Shown: positions 37,466-45,985 of the stretch, in pieces
Layout of the letters: each line of letters starts with the position of its first letter
Numbering within the stretch: the stretch's first letter is position 1
Origin: Sporolactobacillus shoreicorticis
GTDB lineage: Bacteria; Bacillota; Bacilli; Bacillales; Sporolactobacillaceae
Assembly (NCBI RefSeq): GCF_024125445.1
Contig: NZ_JAMXWM010000011.1
Span: forward strand, 56,751-120,750
Reading direction: 5' to 3'
DNA: 64,000 nt
Position numbers and translations under genes: made by a program
Notes under the pieces: generated by a model
Databases searched by the model: none
What the model saw: the letters and a program-made list of their open reading frames with translations, nothing else
What the model was told of the DNA's origin: nothing

Positions 37466-37584
37466 CATTGATTCACAGTCTGATGGAATTTCGATTTTTA
37501 GAATACAGATGAAACCATGTTCTTTTATGGTGAGACTGTTCAATGTGATCAATCAACGGCCTCTTAAGTAAGGAGGGTGTTTTC

Positions 37585-38169
37585 TTGAGAGTCATCTCAG
37601 GAGAAAATAGAGGACGAAAATTAAAAGCTGTCAATGGAAGAATGACGCGGCCGACAACAGATAAGGTTAAAGAAACTATTTTTAATATGATTGGTCCTTT
37701 TTTCGACGGAGGAACAGCTCTTGATCTGTACGGAGGGTGTGGTGGATTAGGTATTGAAGCGCTCAGCAGGGGGATCAATAAAGCCGTGTTCGTTGACCGC
37801 GCCGGGGCAGCCTGTCAAACCATTCGAGATAATGTCCGCCTGTGCGGTTATGAGAACCGTTCAAAAATCTTGCAGCTTGATGCAGCACGGGCTCTGGGCA
37901 AATTGAGTAAAAATGAACAATGCTTTAATCTTGTTTTTCTGGACCCGCCTTATGCAAAACAGCAAATTCAACGAGACATGGAAACACTGTTGCGGCAAAA
38001 TATGCTGGCTGAACACGCGATAATTGTTGCTGAGCATGAAGAGAACGTGAAGCTTGCGGACGTTGTCGGCGGAAGGCTGATACGTAAGAAATACCGAACC
38101 TATCAAGGACAGACGGCAGTATCTATTTATTATTTTCAACTTGAACAGGGAAGTGATCCATTTGAGTGA
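37585..38169 (+). CDS. rsmD: 16S rRNA (guanine966-N2)-methyltransferase
   Basis: A 194-residue SAM-dependent methyltransferase (YlbH). [12 protein letters not shown] at the N-terminus, [16 protein letters not shown] for SAM binding and catalytic DPPY in [10 protein letters not shown] are all present. TTG start with AAGGAGGGTG upstream. Overlaps coaD by 8 nt, an almost universal pairing in Firmicutes. Confidence 0.94.
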   Translation: MRVISGENRGRKLKAVNGRMTRPTTDKVKETIFNMIGPFFDGGTALDLYGGCGGLGIEALSRGINKAVFVDRAGAACQTIRDNVRLCGYENRSKILQLDAARALGKLSKNEQCFNLVFLDPPYAKQQIQRDMETLLRQNMLAEHAIIVAEHEENVKLADVVGGRLIRKKYRTYQGQTAVSIYYFQLEQGSDPFE

Positions 38170-38659
38170 ACGTATTGCAGTATATCCGGGAAGCTTTGAT
38201 CCGGTCACCTACGGTCATTTAGATATTCTACAGCGAGGATTATCAGTGTTTGATCAAATTATCATTGCTGTTCTGAATAATTCGTCGAAGAATCCACTCT
38301 TTACTGTTGAAGAGCGTGTGGATCTGTTAAAAAAGGCTACCGCTCATCTTGATTCGGTAACTGTTGATTCTTTTGAGGGACTGCTCGTAGATTATGTGCA
38401 GAAAAAAAAGGTAGGTATCGTACTCAGAGGATTGCGTGCAATTTCCGATTTTGAGTATGAATTGCAGATCGCTGCAATTAACAAAAGTCTTAATCCGAAA
38501 ATTGAGACATGCTTTATGATGACGAGCAATCACTATTCATTTTTGAGTTCCAGTATGGTTAAAGAGGCCGCTATGTATGGCGGTTCCGTTCATGAGCTTG
38601 TGCCGGAGCCTGTTGAAAAGGCACTTGTTCATAAATTTGGGAAAAGATCATCTGTGTAA
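38162..38659 (+). CDS. coaD: Pantetheine-phosphate adenylyltransferase
   Basis: A 165-residue nucleotidyltransferase forming dephospho-CoA. The N-terminal [15 protein letters not shown] contains the T/HxGH ATP site; [15 protein letters not shown] and the SSSMVKE C-terminal motif complete it. TTG start at 38162 with GGGAAGTG upstream, inside the end of rsmD. Its last 12 nt overlap the end of the convergent ylbJ. Confidence 0.95.
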   Translation: MSERIAVYPGSFDPVTYGHLDILQRGLSVFDQIIIAVLNNSSKNPLFTVEERVDLLKKATAHLDSVTVDSFEGLLVDYVQKKKVGIVLRGLRAISDFEYELQIAAINKSLNPKIETCFMMTSNHYSFLSSSMVKEAAMYGGSVHELVPEPVEKALVHKFGKRSSV

Positions 38660-39856
38660 TTGATGTGCATGTGTTCCGAGACGTCTCAGCAAAATGCAAA
38701 TAAAAATGATCAGTATAACAAATGTGGTGACTGGTCCGAATTCAGCGGTTCGATGTGTCAGTGCTTCGAAGGGTTCACCCATAACGAATGCAGTCTGTGC
38801 GGCTGACCGGCTGCCTTTTTGGAAGATGTGATAGAGAAAGAAAGCGGCTGTCGATGAGAAAATCATTTGCAGCAGCCTGCCGATCAAAAAGAGTCGTGAA
38901 CTCAACCCGGCCTGTGAGAGAATGCTTACCGCCTGTGCCTGAATAGAAAAACCGCAAAAACCGAGCAATCCACAGACAACTATGACACGCTCAATTAAAG
39001 GGATAACTGTTGCTTCAGCGACCTTGCTGTCACCGATTGTCAGCTCGAACAATCCTGGAACAACGGCCGAACCAAGATCTGCGGAAAAACCGATCACTTT
39101 GAAGCAGATGCTCAATCCGGTGCTTAGCAAGCTGACGATACCAACCTGAACAAGCAATTGATAAAGCATCGAGAATAAAGCGATAAATCCGCCGATTGAT
39201 AGTAAAGTGGAGACAGAGGCAACGACGGCGTCACCCATTCTTTTGCCAAACGGCTCGTTGTGCGCGATCCGCTCTTGATGCATGCTGTCTAGAGCATGCA
39301 TCAAAATTGAGTGGGAAGCGGCAGTGTGTGTCTCCTTGTTTTTTTTGCCCAAAAAGCGCATCGCCAATCCGACACAAATGTTGCCGATGTAGTGGGAAAG
39401 TGCAAAAACGATGCCTAAGGATGCTTGATGAAAGAATCCGGCGGCGGTAACACTAAAGAGAAAGAGTGGATTACTGAAGTTCGTGAAGCTGGCGAGCCGC
39501 TCTGCTTCCGTCTTTGTAATTTTTTTCCCTTTATAGAGATCCGCAGTAATACGGGCTCCGGCTGGAAAACCGGAGACAATACCCATCATGAGCACAAAAC
39601 CCCCGACACCTGGCAAGCGAAAGAGCGGACGCATGATCGGTTCCATGAGAACACCGGCAAAATTGACAACACCAAAGCCAATCATGAGTTCTGCAAGAAC
39701 AAAAAATGGAAAGAGTGCGGGAAACACTTGCTTCCACCAAATAGTCAATCCCTGTAATGATCCGTGGACAGCCGCATTTGGGAAGCGAACCATAAGATAG
39801 GCCGTCGCCACAGAGCCGGCAGCCAGCAGATAAGTTAAGCCCTTTGAACGATTCAT
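38648..39856 (-). CDS. ylbJ: Sporulation integral membrane protein YlbJ
   Basis: A 402-residue polytopic protein (about nine helices) of the nucleoside-recognition/Gate family. In B. subtilis ylbJ is sigma-E-dependent and needed for spore cortex. Gate-like blocks [17 protein letters not shown] and [18 protein letters not shown] are present. ATG follows AGGTGAGA. Ends overlap coaD tail to tail by 12 nt with no terminator in between. Confidence 0.92.
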   Translation of the reverse strand: MNRSKGLTYLLAAGSVATAYLMVRFPNAAVHGSLQGLTIWWKQVFPALFPFFVLAELMIGFGVVNFAGVLMEPIMRPLFRLPGVGGFVLMMGIVSGFPAGARITADLYKGKKITKTEAERLASFTNFSNPLFLFSVTAAGFFHQASLGIVFALSHYIGNICVGLAMRFLGKKNKETHTAASHSILMHALDSMHQERIAHNEPFGKRMGDAVVASVSTLLSIGGFIALFSMLYQLLVQVGIVSLLSTGLSICFKVIGFSADLGSAVVPGLFELTIGDSKVAEATVIPLIERVIVVCGLLGFCGFSIQAQAVSILSQAGLSSRLFLIGRLLQMIFSSTAAFFLYHIFQKGSRSAAQTAFVMGEPFEALTHRTAEFGPVTTFVILIIFICILLRRLGTHAHQLHR

Positions 39857-40036
39857 TAATTTATCTCACCTACATTTTTCTGCCGATTGGAAGAACTTGT
39901 CCGTTACTTTTACTATACGGTGATGCTCAGACAGATAGACCAACAGTTAGTCGAAATAAATAAACGTCAATTACATATAATCAGAAATGTTATGTTTTCT
40001 TTTTTTATGATTTGTTAAATTGAAGGGGCGGTAAAC

Positions 40037-41050
40037 ATGCGAAAAAAGGTCATTCAATGGCTGGTGATTGTCCTTGTCATCTTATTAATTGGGCTGAATT
40101 TTTACCGGACACCTTATTATGTGCAGCGTCCCGGCAAAGCTGAATCAATGTCAGGGATGGTTAAGGTTAAGGGGGCAAAAAAAATTGACGGAAACTACAG
40201 ACTTGTGTACATATATCTAGGCCAAGCAAATATTTATCAGTATCTCTGGGCAAAGTTTGACGGGAACAAATATACGACCTTGGTAAAAGAGAATCAGGTG
40301 AAGATGCCTGATGAGGATGAGCAGGATTATAATCTCCGACAGGAAAATTATATGAGCAGTGCGCAGCAATCGGCAGCGTATGTTGCTTATAAAGCAGCAG
40401 GAAAGAAACCGACGCTTCTGGAGGAAGGCGTGTTGATACTCGGCGTGATGAAATCAATGCCAAACAGCAAAATACTTAAAACAGGTGATTTGATTATCGG
40501 AATGGACAACCACAAGGTTACAACAACTGAAGACATGAATCGTTTGATTAAGCGAAAAAAGGTTGGCGATCGATTTGCTTTGACACTTGTTCGAAAGAAT
40601 AAAGTGAAAAAAGTAACGGTTCAAGCTGCTCGATTTCCTAAGGCGTATACTGGTTCAGGAAGAGGATGGGGGATTGGTATTTATCAAGACAACCATGTCA
40701 AGGTGGATGTGGACCCAAAAGTAAACTTTTCAATTAAAAATATTGGCGGACCATCGGCAGGTCTAATGATGACGCTTGAAATTTATGATCAGCTGGATAA
40801 ACAGAATTTAGCCAAGGGCAGAGACGTTGCCGGTACAGGAACGATTGAGATGAATGGAAAAGTCGGACCGATTGGAGGAATTTCTGAAAAGGTAGTCGGA
40901 GCCAGCAAGTCAGGTGCGGATATCTTTTTTGCTCCTGCTGCTGATCATGAATATCAAACAGCGAAAAAGACGGCCAGAGAAATTGGCACATCGATGAAAA
41001 TTGTATCGGTGAAATCATTTGAGGATGCAGTGAATTATTTAAAACGCTGA
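40037..41050 (+). CDS. ylbL: PDZ and Lon-type serine protease YlbL
   Basis: A 337-residue membrane-anchored protease: N-terminal helix (about 5-25), a PDZ domain (about 130-200, KTGDLIIGMDNHKV) and a Lon-like S16 catalytic domain with Ser240 in GGPSAGL and Lys285 in GGISEKVVGA. In B. subtilis YlbL removes the SOS division inhibitor YneA together with CtpA. Convergent with tmcAL. Confidence 0.92.
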   Translation: MRKKVIQWLVIVLVILLIGLNFYRTPYYVQRPGKAESMSGMVKVKGAKKIDGNYRLVYIYLGQANIYQYLWAKFDGNKYTTLVKENQVKMPDEDEQDYNLRQENYMSSAQQSAAYVAYKAAGKKPTLLEEGVLILGVMKSMPNSKILKTGDLIIGMDNHKVTTTEDMNRLIKRKKVGDRFALTLVRKNKVKKVTVQAARFPKAYTGSGRGWGIGIYQDNHVKVDVDPKVNFSIKNIGGPSAGLMMTLEIYDQLDKQNLAKGRDVAGTGTIEMNGKVGPIGGISEKVVGASKSGADIFFAPAADHEYQTAKKTAREIGTSMKIVSVKSFEDAVNYLKR

Positions 41051-41064
41051 AGGTACATCAAGTG

Positions 41065-41116
41065 AAACAGACGATTGGTGAATGAGAAAGGTTACTCATT
41101 TAACAATCGTCTGTTT
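41065..41116. terminator. Convergent hairpin between ylbL and tmcAL
   Basis: Stem AAACAGACGATTG/CAATCGTCTGTTT (41065-41077 and 41104-41116) and inner AATGAG/CTCATT with an 8-nt loop containing the tmcAL stop codon. U-runs are weak in both directions. Confidence 0.6.
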
Positions 41117-42339
41117 GTTTCATCATATCGAATCGGTGGATGACTCGTTTCTGTATACCTCATTGGTTTATGGTCCGTATTGATTAAATAATCGTAGACC
41201 TGGGCGGTTTTAAGGTCAATATTAAGCAGGAGCGAACGATGATTTCTTATTTTTGAAATAACCGTAATAGCTGCGCTTTTTCGAATATCGGCCAAATACG
41301 CTTGACCTTTGCCATTCATCCCGAGCAAGCGGGTTGAACCCGGATCACTGCTTAGAGCAAGCGGTTTTGCCTCTTCTTTCAATGTATCCGTCAGAATATG
41401 GACGGCAAGACGCTGCAGCCTTGCCCATGTATACCGCTTTGTCTTAACTGCCGCGATAAACGCATCGAATGTTGATGCGGTTCGGATACATTCAAGCAGC
41501 CGATGCTCGATTCCCTCTTCCATTTCATAAATCTGCGCCAGACGAGCTGCATTCGAGGAGAGCAGTTGGTATTTTAAAAAAGGGAAGAAGCGTTCCCAGC
41601 CTGCATAGCCTATCTTTGTTTTTGCAGCAACTAAGGCTTCTGCCACGTGTCCGGGCAGTTTATTGCAGATTGAGTCAGTCTGCTCTCCAGACATGAGGTG
41701 CAGACGAATACTTGAAGCGCTGGCGATCGCCGCATCGTTATCAAAGGTTTGATCGTTGTGTTCCGCCTGCAATCGTTTGATCGTTATCGGCTTCATTTTG
41801 CTGCCGAGCTGATGAAGTGCTTTAATATAGTGAAATCCGAGACTGTTGTTTGGCAGTGACAAATCAACGAGCTCTTTTTCGCAGTTTTGGGCAATGAAGC
41901 GGTAAGCCGCTGCGTGGGCATTGGGATAGCTGATCCCTTTCGCCATTGATTCGGTTAATTTTGCCTCATAATCCGCTTTATGATGACCAATTAATGAAAG
42001 ACTATTGAAGAATGGTTCAATTCTGCCGCATTCACTGCTGAAAAAGAGTCTGTTGACCCCAAGCCGATCAAGAATTGAGACCGCTCCGCGCGCAAATACA
42101 TCTGCTTTACCAACTGCAAAAACATAAGGGAGCTCAACAACTAAGTCAACACCTGCTTCAAGTGCCATTTGTGTTCTCGTCCACTTTGATACAATGGCCG
42201 GTTCACCGCGCTGAAGAAAATTACCACTCATAACAACAACGACTGCGTCAGGGTGTATCTGTTTTCGCAATGCTTCCAGCTGATAGGAATGTCCATTATG
42301 AAATGGGTTATATTCGGCGACAATTCCGGCAATAATCAT
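41092..42339 (-). CDS. tmcAL: tRNA(Met) cytidine acetate ligase
   Basis: A 415-residue enzyme (YlbM), same length as in B. subtilis, forming N4-acetylcytidine at the wobble position of elongator tRNA-Met from acetate and ATP. Nucleotidyltransferase N-terminus GIVAEYNPFHNGHSYQL with the HNGH motif, and FSSECG, are present. ATG follows AAGGGGAAG. Monocistronic. Confidence 0.93.
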   Translation of the reverse strand: MIIAGIVAEYNPFHNGHSYQLEALRKQIHPDAVVVVMSGNFLQRGEPAIVSKWTRTQMALEAGVDLVVELPYVFAVGKADVFARGAVSILDRLGVNRLFFSSECGRIEPFFNSLSLIGHHKADYEAKLTESMAKGISYPNAHAAAYRFIAQNCEKELVDLSLPNNSLGFHYIKALHQLGSKMKPITIKRLQAEHNDQTFDNDAAIASASSIRLHLMSGEQTDSICNKLPGHVAEALVAAKTKIGYAGWERFFPFLKYQLLSSNAARLAQIYEMEEGIEHRLLECIRTASTFDAFIAAVKTKRYTWARLQRLAVHILTDTLKEEAKPLALSSDPGSTRLLGMNGKGQAYLADIRKSAAITVISKIRNHRSLLLNIDLKTAQVYDYLINTDHKPMRYTETSHPPIRYDETNRRLLNE

Positions 42340-42462
42340 GACGACTTCCCCTTTTATTTTGAAATCATGAATTGATTCATTTTATCATATTCTTCGTTAG
42401 AAAGAGAAATTGCCAACAATTCACTTGATGTGATAATCTTTACTTAACGGTCGCGCAGCGGA

Positions 42463-42491
42463 TTGACATTCCGTTGTGCGGGGCTTATAAT
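42463..42491 (+). promoter_or_regulatory. Consensus sigma-A promoter of ylbN-rpmF
   Basis: TTGACA (42463-42468), 17-bp spacer and TATAAT (42486-42491): both hexamers are perfect. Confidence 0.9.
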
Positions 42492-42519
42492 AACATTTGT
42501 TGTCTAGAGGTGGTTCAGT

Positions 42520-43035
42520 ATGTCTTTATCATGGTCAGTACCTGATCTGCTGCAATTTAAAGAAGAGGGACTGAGTTTTCACGAAGAAGTTGTATTACCT
42601 CTGGAGTTGTTTCGCACGGATCCTGAAATACGAAGCATCGTACCTGTTGACGTTAAGGATGTCGTGGAATTTTCTAAACAATCGCTGACTTTTCATTTGC
42701 GGCTGACAGGCAAGATGGTGTTGCCATGTGCTGTTACTTTGGAAGATGTCGATTATCCCTTTCAGATCAATACCGCAGAGACATTTCTACTGTCGGCGGG
42801 AACTGAAAACGAGATTGAGGGAGAATTCGTTCATCAAATCGAGAATGATCAAGTCGACTTGATCCCTTATCTTGTTGAAGCGATTTTGGTTGAGAAACCA
42901 ATGCGCGTTGTCAGTGAAAAAGCTCGTGACTCCCGCCGCTTTTCAGGAAACGGCTGGACACTTGTTAATGAGGAATCGTCGAAGCAGCAGATTGATCCAA
43001 GGTTAGAAAAACTGAGAAAGTTTTTTGACAATTAA
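42520..43035 (+). CDS. ylbN: DUF177/YceD family protein
   Basis: A 171-residue protein of the YceD/DUF177 family, associated with 23S rRNA accumulation in E. coli and plants. Conserved beta-barrel-like core with LTGKMVLPCAVTLEDVDYPF is present. It is nearly always next to rpmF, as here (24 nt gap). AGAGGTGG precedes ATG. Molecular role remains inferred. Confidence 0.88.
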   Translation: MSLSWSVPDLLQFKEEGLSFHEEVVLPLELFRTDPEIRSIVPVDVKDVVEFSKQSLTFHLRLTGKMVLPCAVTLEDVDYPFQINTAETFLLSAGTENEIEGEFVHQIENDQVDLIPYLVEAILVEKPMRVVSEKARDSRRFSGNGWTLVNEESSKQQIDPRLEKLRKFFDN

Positions 43036-43059
43036 TTATTGTCCGAGGAGGTGTCAACC

Positions 43060-43233
43060 GTGGCAGTACCGAAAAGAAGAACGTCAACTACTCGCAAAAA
43101 TAAGCGGCGTACACATTTTAAACTTGTTGTTCCAGGTATGGTAAAATGTGATAACTGTGGTGAATATAAATTAGCTCACCGGGTGTGCCCGTCATGTGGC
43201 TCGTACAAAGGTGAAGAAGTCGTTGAAAATTAA
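43060..43233 (+). CDS. rpmF: 50S ribosomal protein L32
   Basis: A 57-residue zinc-ribbon ribosomal protein: [18 protein letters not shown] and two cysteine pairs, CDNC and CPSC. GTG start at 43060 with GAGGAGGTG upstream; a TTG 21 nt earlier is rejected because it yields a non-family extension and overlaps the SD. Zinc-containing (C+) form. Confidence 0.96.
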   Translation: MAVPKRRTSTTRKNKRRTHFKLVVPGMVKCDNCGEYKLAHRVCPSCGSYKGEEVVEN

Positions 43234-43246
43234 TTGATTTTCGTTT

Positions 43247-43274
43247 AGAAGAGCGTGTGGCTCTTCTTTTTTTT
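43247..43274 (+). terminator. Terminator of ylbN-rpmF
   Basis: Eight-bp stem AGAAGAGC/GCTCTTCT with GTGTG loop, followed by seven T. Confidence 0.9.
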
Positions 43275-43399
43275 ACCTTTTTTCTCTCAAAAGTTGTTAA
43301 GAAATCATGAGGTTTTATTCTATCGATCCTATCATCGGCATAAGGTTTAAAACAAGAGCTGCGCTCCAGTCAGATATTTGAGAGAAAAGAGGGAAGAAA

Positions 43400-43969
43400 A
43401 TGCCATCCATAAGACAAGATGCGTGGACACATGAAGAAGATGTGAAACTCGCGGAAATCGTTCTTCGCCATATTAAAGAAGGAAGCACGCAACTCGCCGG
43501 TTTTGCAGAGGCAGGCAGACTGCTCTCGCGTACATCGGCGGCATGTGGATTTCGATGGAATTCCGCAATCCGAAAGATTTATCAGCAGGCATTGCATGAA
43601 GCAAAAGAAATACGTAAAGAGAGTAAAAAAGAAAAGAAAAGAGCAGCAGACTTAACAAATGAGAATGACATAAAGCAGCCTGGCAATGATCGAAGTACGG
43701 GGACAAATGACTATAGCGATGCTGAACCGGATATTGATCAAGTGATTCGCTTTCTCAACCAATTGAAAACCCAATCTGCTGCATGGGATCATTCGGAACA
43801 GGTAAGTGAGCAGTTGAACAGCTTGAAAATCGAGAACAAGCTATTGGATGAGGCCTATCATAAGCTGCAAAAGGATTATTCTCATTTGAAACACAATTAT
43901 GAGTCGCTGCTTCAAGTGTTGAAGGCTGTTGATGAAGCAAGAAAAGAAATACCTGCATTAAATGAATAA
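43400..43969 (+). CDS. gerR: RsfA/GerR-family sporulation transcription factor (YlbO)
   Basis: A 189-residue regulator with a Myb/SANT-like N-terminal domain (RQDAWTHEEDVKLAEIVLRH, ACGFRWN) and a C-terminal coiled coil (about 110-180). In B. subtilis GerR (YlbO) is a sigma-E-dependent mother-cell regulator. ATG follows GAGGGAAG. The position between rpmF and mraZ matches B. subtilis. RsfA, a forespore paralogue, has the same domains; synteny favours GerR. Confidence 0.85.
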   Translation: MPSIRQDAWTHEEDVKLAEIVLRHIKEGSTQLAGFAEAGRLLSRTSAACGFRWNSAIRKIYQQALHEAKEIRKESKKEKKRAADLTNENDIKQPGNDRSTGTNDYSDAEPDIDQVIRFLNQLKTQSAAWDHSEQVSEQLNSLKIENKLLDEAYHKLQKDYSHLKHNYESLLQVLKAVDEARKEIPALNE

Positions 43970-43974
43970 TCATT

Positions 43975-44003
43975 AAAAAGTGCCCAACCTGGGCACTTTT
44001 TTT
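43975..44003 (+). terminator. Terminator of gerR
   Basis: Twelve-bp perfect stem (43975-43986 and 43990-44001) with ACC loop and a T-rich right arm. Confidence 0.88.
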
Positions 44004-44129
44004 CTATTTGTGACATTCAGCAAGAATCCTTTAACAAAATCGCATCGATAGAAATAAATGAAGCACTTAGGCATATTTTTTTTAAATAAAAAGGGATGAG
44101 GACTAAAAACAGCGAATTTAGAAAATGAT

Positions 44130-44153
44130 GTGGTGGAAAGTGGGGGATTGTGG
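44130..44153 (+). promoter_or_regulatory. MraZ operator: three GTGG repeats at 10-bp period
   Basis: GTGG at 44130, 44140 and 44150, exactly one helical turn apart, as in MraZ boxes characterised in other bacteria. The last overlaps an extended -10 (TGGTAAAGT, 44151-44159). Confidence 0.75.
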
Positions 44154-44183
44154 TAAAGTAAAACAAAAGAGGAGGCGGCTCTG

Positions 44184-44615
44184 ATGTTTATGGGAGAATT
44201 TAATCACAGCATAGACATAAAAGGGCGCCTCATCATTCCATCGAAGTTTCGTGATGAACTTGGAGACACATTTGTTATTACTCGCGGCCTTGATCAATGC
44301 CTTTTTGTTTATCCCATGAATGAATGGCACAGAATAGAAGAAAAATTAAAGGCACTTCCTTTTACGAAAAAGGATGCCCGTGCATTTACTCGGTTCTTTT
44401 TTTCAGGGGCCAGTGAATGTGTCTTGGACAAGCAGGGGCGGGTATCAATTAGCAACGGTCTTCGAGATTATGCAAAACTGATGAAGGATTGTGTGGTTAT
44501 CGGTGTTTCCACACGGCTTGAGATTTGGGATCAGGAAATGTGGAAACAGTATTTTGCACAATCTGAAGAATCATTTAATGACATCTCGGAGAGCCTGCTT
44601 GATTTGGACCTGTAA
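44184..44615 (+). CDS. mraZ: Transcriptional regulator MraZ
   Basis: A 143-residue AbrB-like protein with two MraZ domains; DxxxR signatures [13 protein letters not shown] and DKQGRVSI are visible. Autorepressor or activator of the dcw cluster binding GTGG repeats, which are present upstream. GGAGG precedes ATG. First gene of the dcw operon. Confidence 0.95.
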   Translation: MFMGEFNHSIDIKGRLIIPSKFRDELGDTFVITRGLDQCLFVYPMNEWHRIEEKLKALPFTKKDARAFTRFFFSGASECVLDKQGRVSISNGLRDYAKLMKDCVVIGVSTRLEIWDQEMWKQYFAQSEESFNDISESLLDLDL

Positions 44616-44661
44616 CCCGGGCTGAATGAACTGAGGTTCTGTGAGACAGGAGTCGGTGTCA

Positions 44662-45618
44662 GTGTTTGAGCATGTTACGGTATTAAAGAAAGAAGCGATA
44701 AAGGGTCTGAAACTGAATCCTGACGGTATCTATGTCGACTGTACGCTTGGCGGTGGCGGGCATAGCGAAGCCATTGCCGCACAGCTGGAAAACGGTCATC
44801 TCTATGCATTTGATCAGGATGACGAAGCGTTGAACGCTGCATCAGAACGATTAAAAGCCTATTCTGGGGAAATAACATTGATAAAAGCAAATTTCAGACA
44901 TTTGGAACGAGAACTTCGGCAACGCGGTGTGCTCCAAGTAAATGGAATACTTTTTGATCTTGGCGTATCATCACCGCAATTTGATCATGCAGATCGAGGG
45001 TTCAGCTATCAGCATGATGGTCCGCTTGACATGAGAATGGATCAGCAGCAGCAGTTGACAGCGGCCGCAATTGTGAATGAATGGCCGACGGATCGGCTGG
45101 CAAGGATCTTTTTTATGTATGGTGAGGAACGGTTTTCAAGACAGATTGCGAGGAAAATTGAGAAGTATCGTGAAAATAAGTCGATTGACATGACTGGTGA
45201 GCTGGTAGAGATTATCAAAGATGCGATACCGGCTCCTGCTAGAAGAAAAGGCGGTCATCCTGCAAAACGCATTTTTCAGGCACTTCGTATTGCAGTGAAT
45301 GATGAGCTTGGGAGCTTTGACGAAGCGTTGTCACAATCGCTTCGTATGCTGGCGGTTGGCGGACGGATCGCTGTAATTACTTTTCAATCACTTGAAGATA
45401 AGTTGTGCAAGCAGTTTTTCAAAAAATACAGTGAATCGCCGGAGCTTCCTCCCGGCCTTCCTGTTGTTTCGGACGCTTTCTTGCCGGTGCTAAAGAAGGT
45501 CGGCAGGAAACCTGTTGTTCCATCTGAAGAAGAAGTAACGGTAAATAATCGATCTCGGTCGGCGAAACTCAGAGTTGCAGAAAAAGTCAGGGAAATTAAG
45601 GAGGATGAGAAGCAATGA
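44662..45618 (+). CDS. rsmH: 16S rRNA (cytosine1402-N4)-methyltransferase
   Basis: A 318-residue SAM methyltransferase (MraW). SAM loop [11 protein letters not shown] and catalytic region [21 protein letters not shown] are present. Start GTG 44662 yields MFEHVTVL, aligning with MFQHKTVL of B. subtilis, and has AGGAG nine bases upstream. GTG 44641 would add seven residues. Overlaps ftsL by ATGA. Confidence 0.93.
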   Translation: MFEHVTVLKKEAIKGLKLNPDGIYVDCTLGGGGHSEAIAAQLENGHLYAFDQDDEALNAASERLKAYSGEITLIKANFRHLERELRQRGVLQVNGILFDLGVSSPQFDHADRGFSYQHDGPLDMRMDQQQQLTAAAIVNEWPTDRLARIFFMYGEERFSRQIARKIEKYRENKSIDMTGELVEIIKDAIPAPARRKGGHPAKRIFQALRIAVNDELGSFDEALSQSLRMLAVGGRIAVITFQSLEDKLCKQFFKKYSESPELPPGLPVVSDAFLPVLKKVGRKPVVPSEEEVTVNNRSRSAKLRVAEKVREIKEDEKQ

Positions 45619-45971
45619 ATCAGAGTCAGCAAGCATTTAAGGTACAGAGACAGGAATATGTGGAACGCGCCCCTCAGCAAGAACAGATTGTGATTACGCG
45701 GCGAATCACTAAGGGCGAGAAAAGTCTTTGGATTGTGGCAGGTATGGTCATCTTTCTGCTGGCGCTCTGCATTGTTGCCAATCAAGCAAAGCTTTATATG
45801 GCCTCACAGGATGCCGCTTCGCTCCAATCGAAGATTAATGACCAGTCAAAAGTGACGCAGCAATTGAAGGCAGAGTCTGATCGTTTAAGTTCTCCTGAGC
45901 GGATTGTCCGTTTTGCAGAAAAGGAACTGGGCCTGAAATTAGACATTAAAAATATAAAGGTACTTCCTTAA
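45615..45971 (+). CDS. ftsL: Cell division protein FtsL
   Basis: A 118-residue bitopic protein: cytoplasmic basic tail, one membrane helix (about 38-60, [18 protein letters not shown]) and an extracytoplasmic coiled coil with a leucine-zipper pattern ([17 protein letters not shown]). Partners DivIC and DivIB in the divisome. Translationally coupled to rsmH. Confidence 0.93.
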   Translation: MNQSQQAFKVQRQEYVERAPQQEQIVITRRITKGEKSLWIVAGMVIFLLALCIVANQAKLYMASQDAASLQSKINDQSKVTQQLKAESDRLSSPERIVRFAEKELGLKLDIKNIKVLP

Positions 45972-45985
45972 GGTGGTTTGTTCCC

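Larger units (their letters stand above)
37009..37584. other. ylbG-rsmD intergenic region
   Basis: 576 nt without a convincing protein gene. The first 230 nt hold nothing I recognise. The minus strand from about 37465 to 37258 holds a promoter, three hairpins and a terminator, described as a small RNA. The last 100 nt end in the rsmD SD. Confidence 0.6.
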
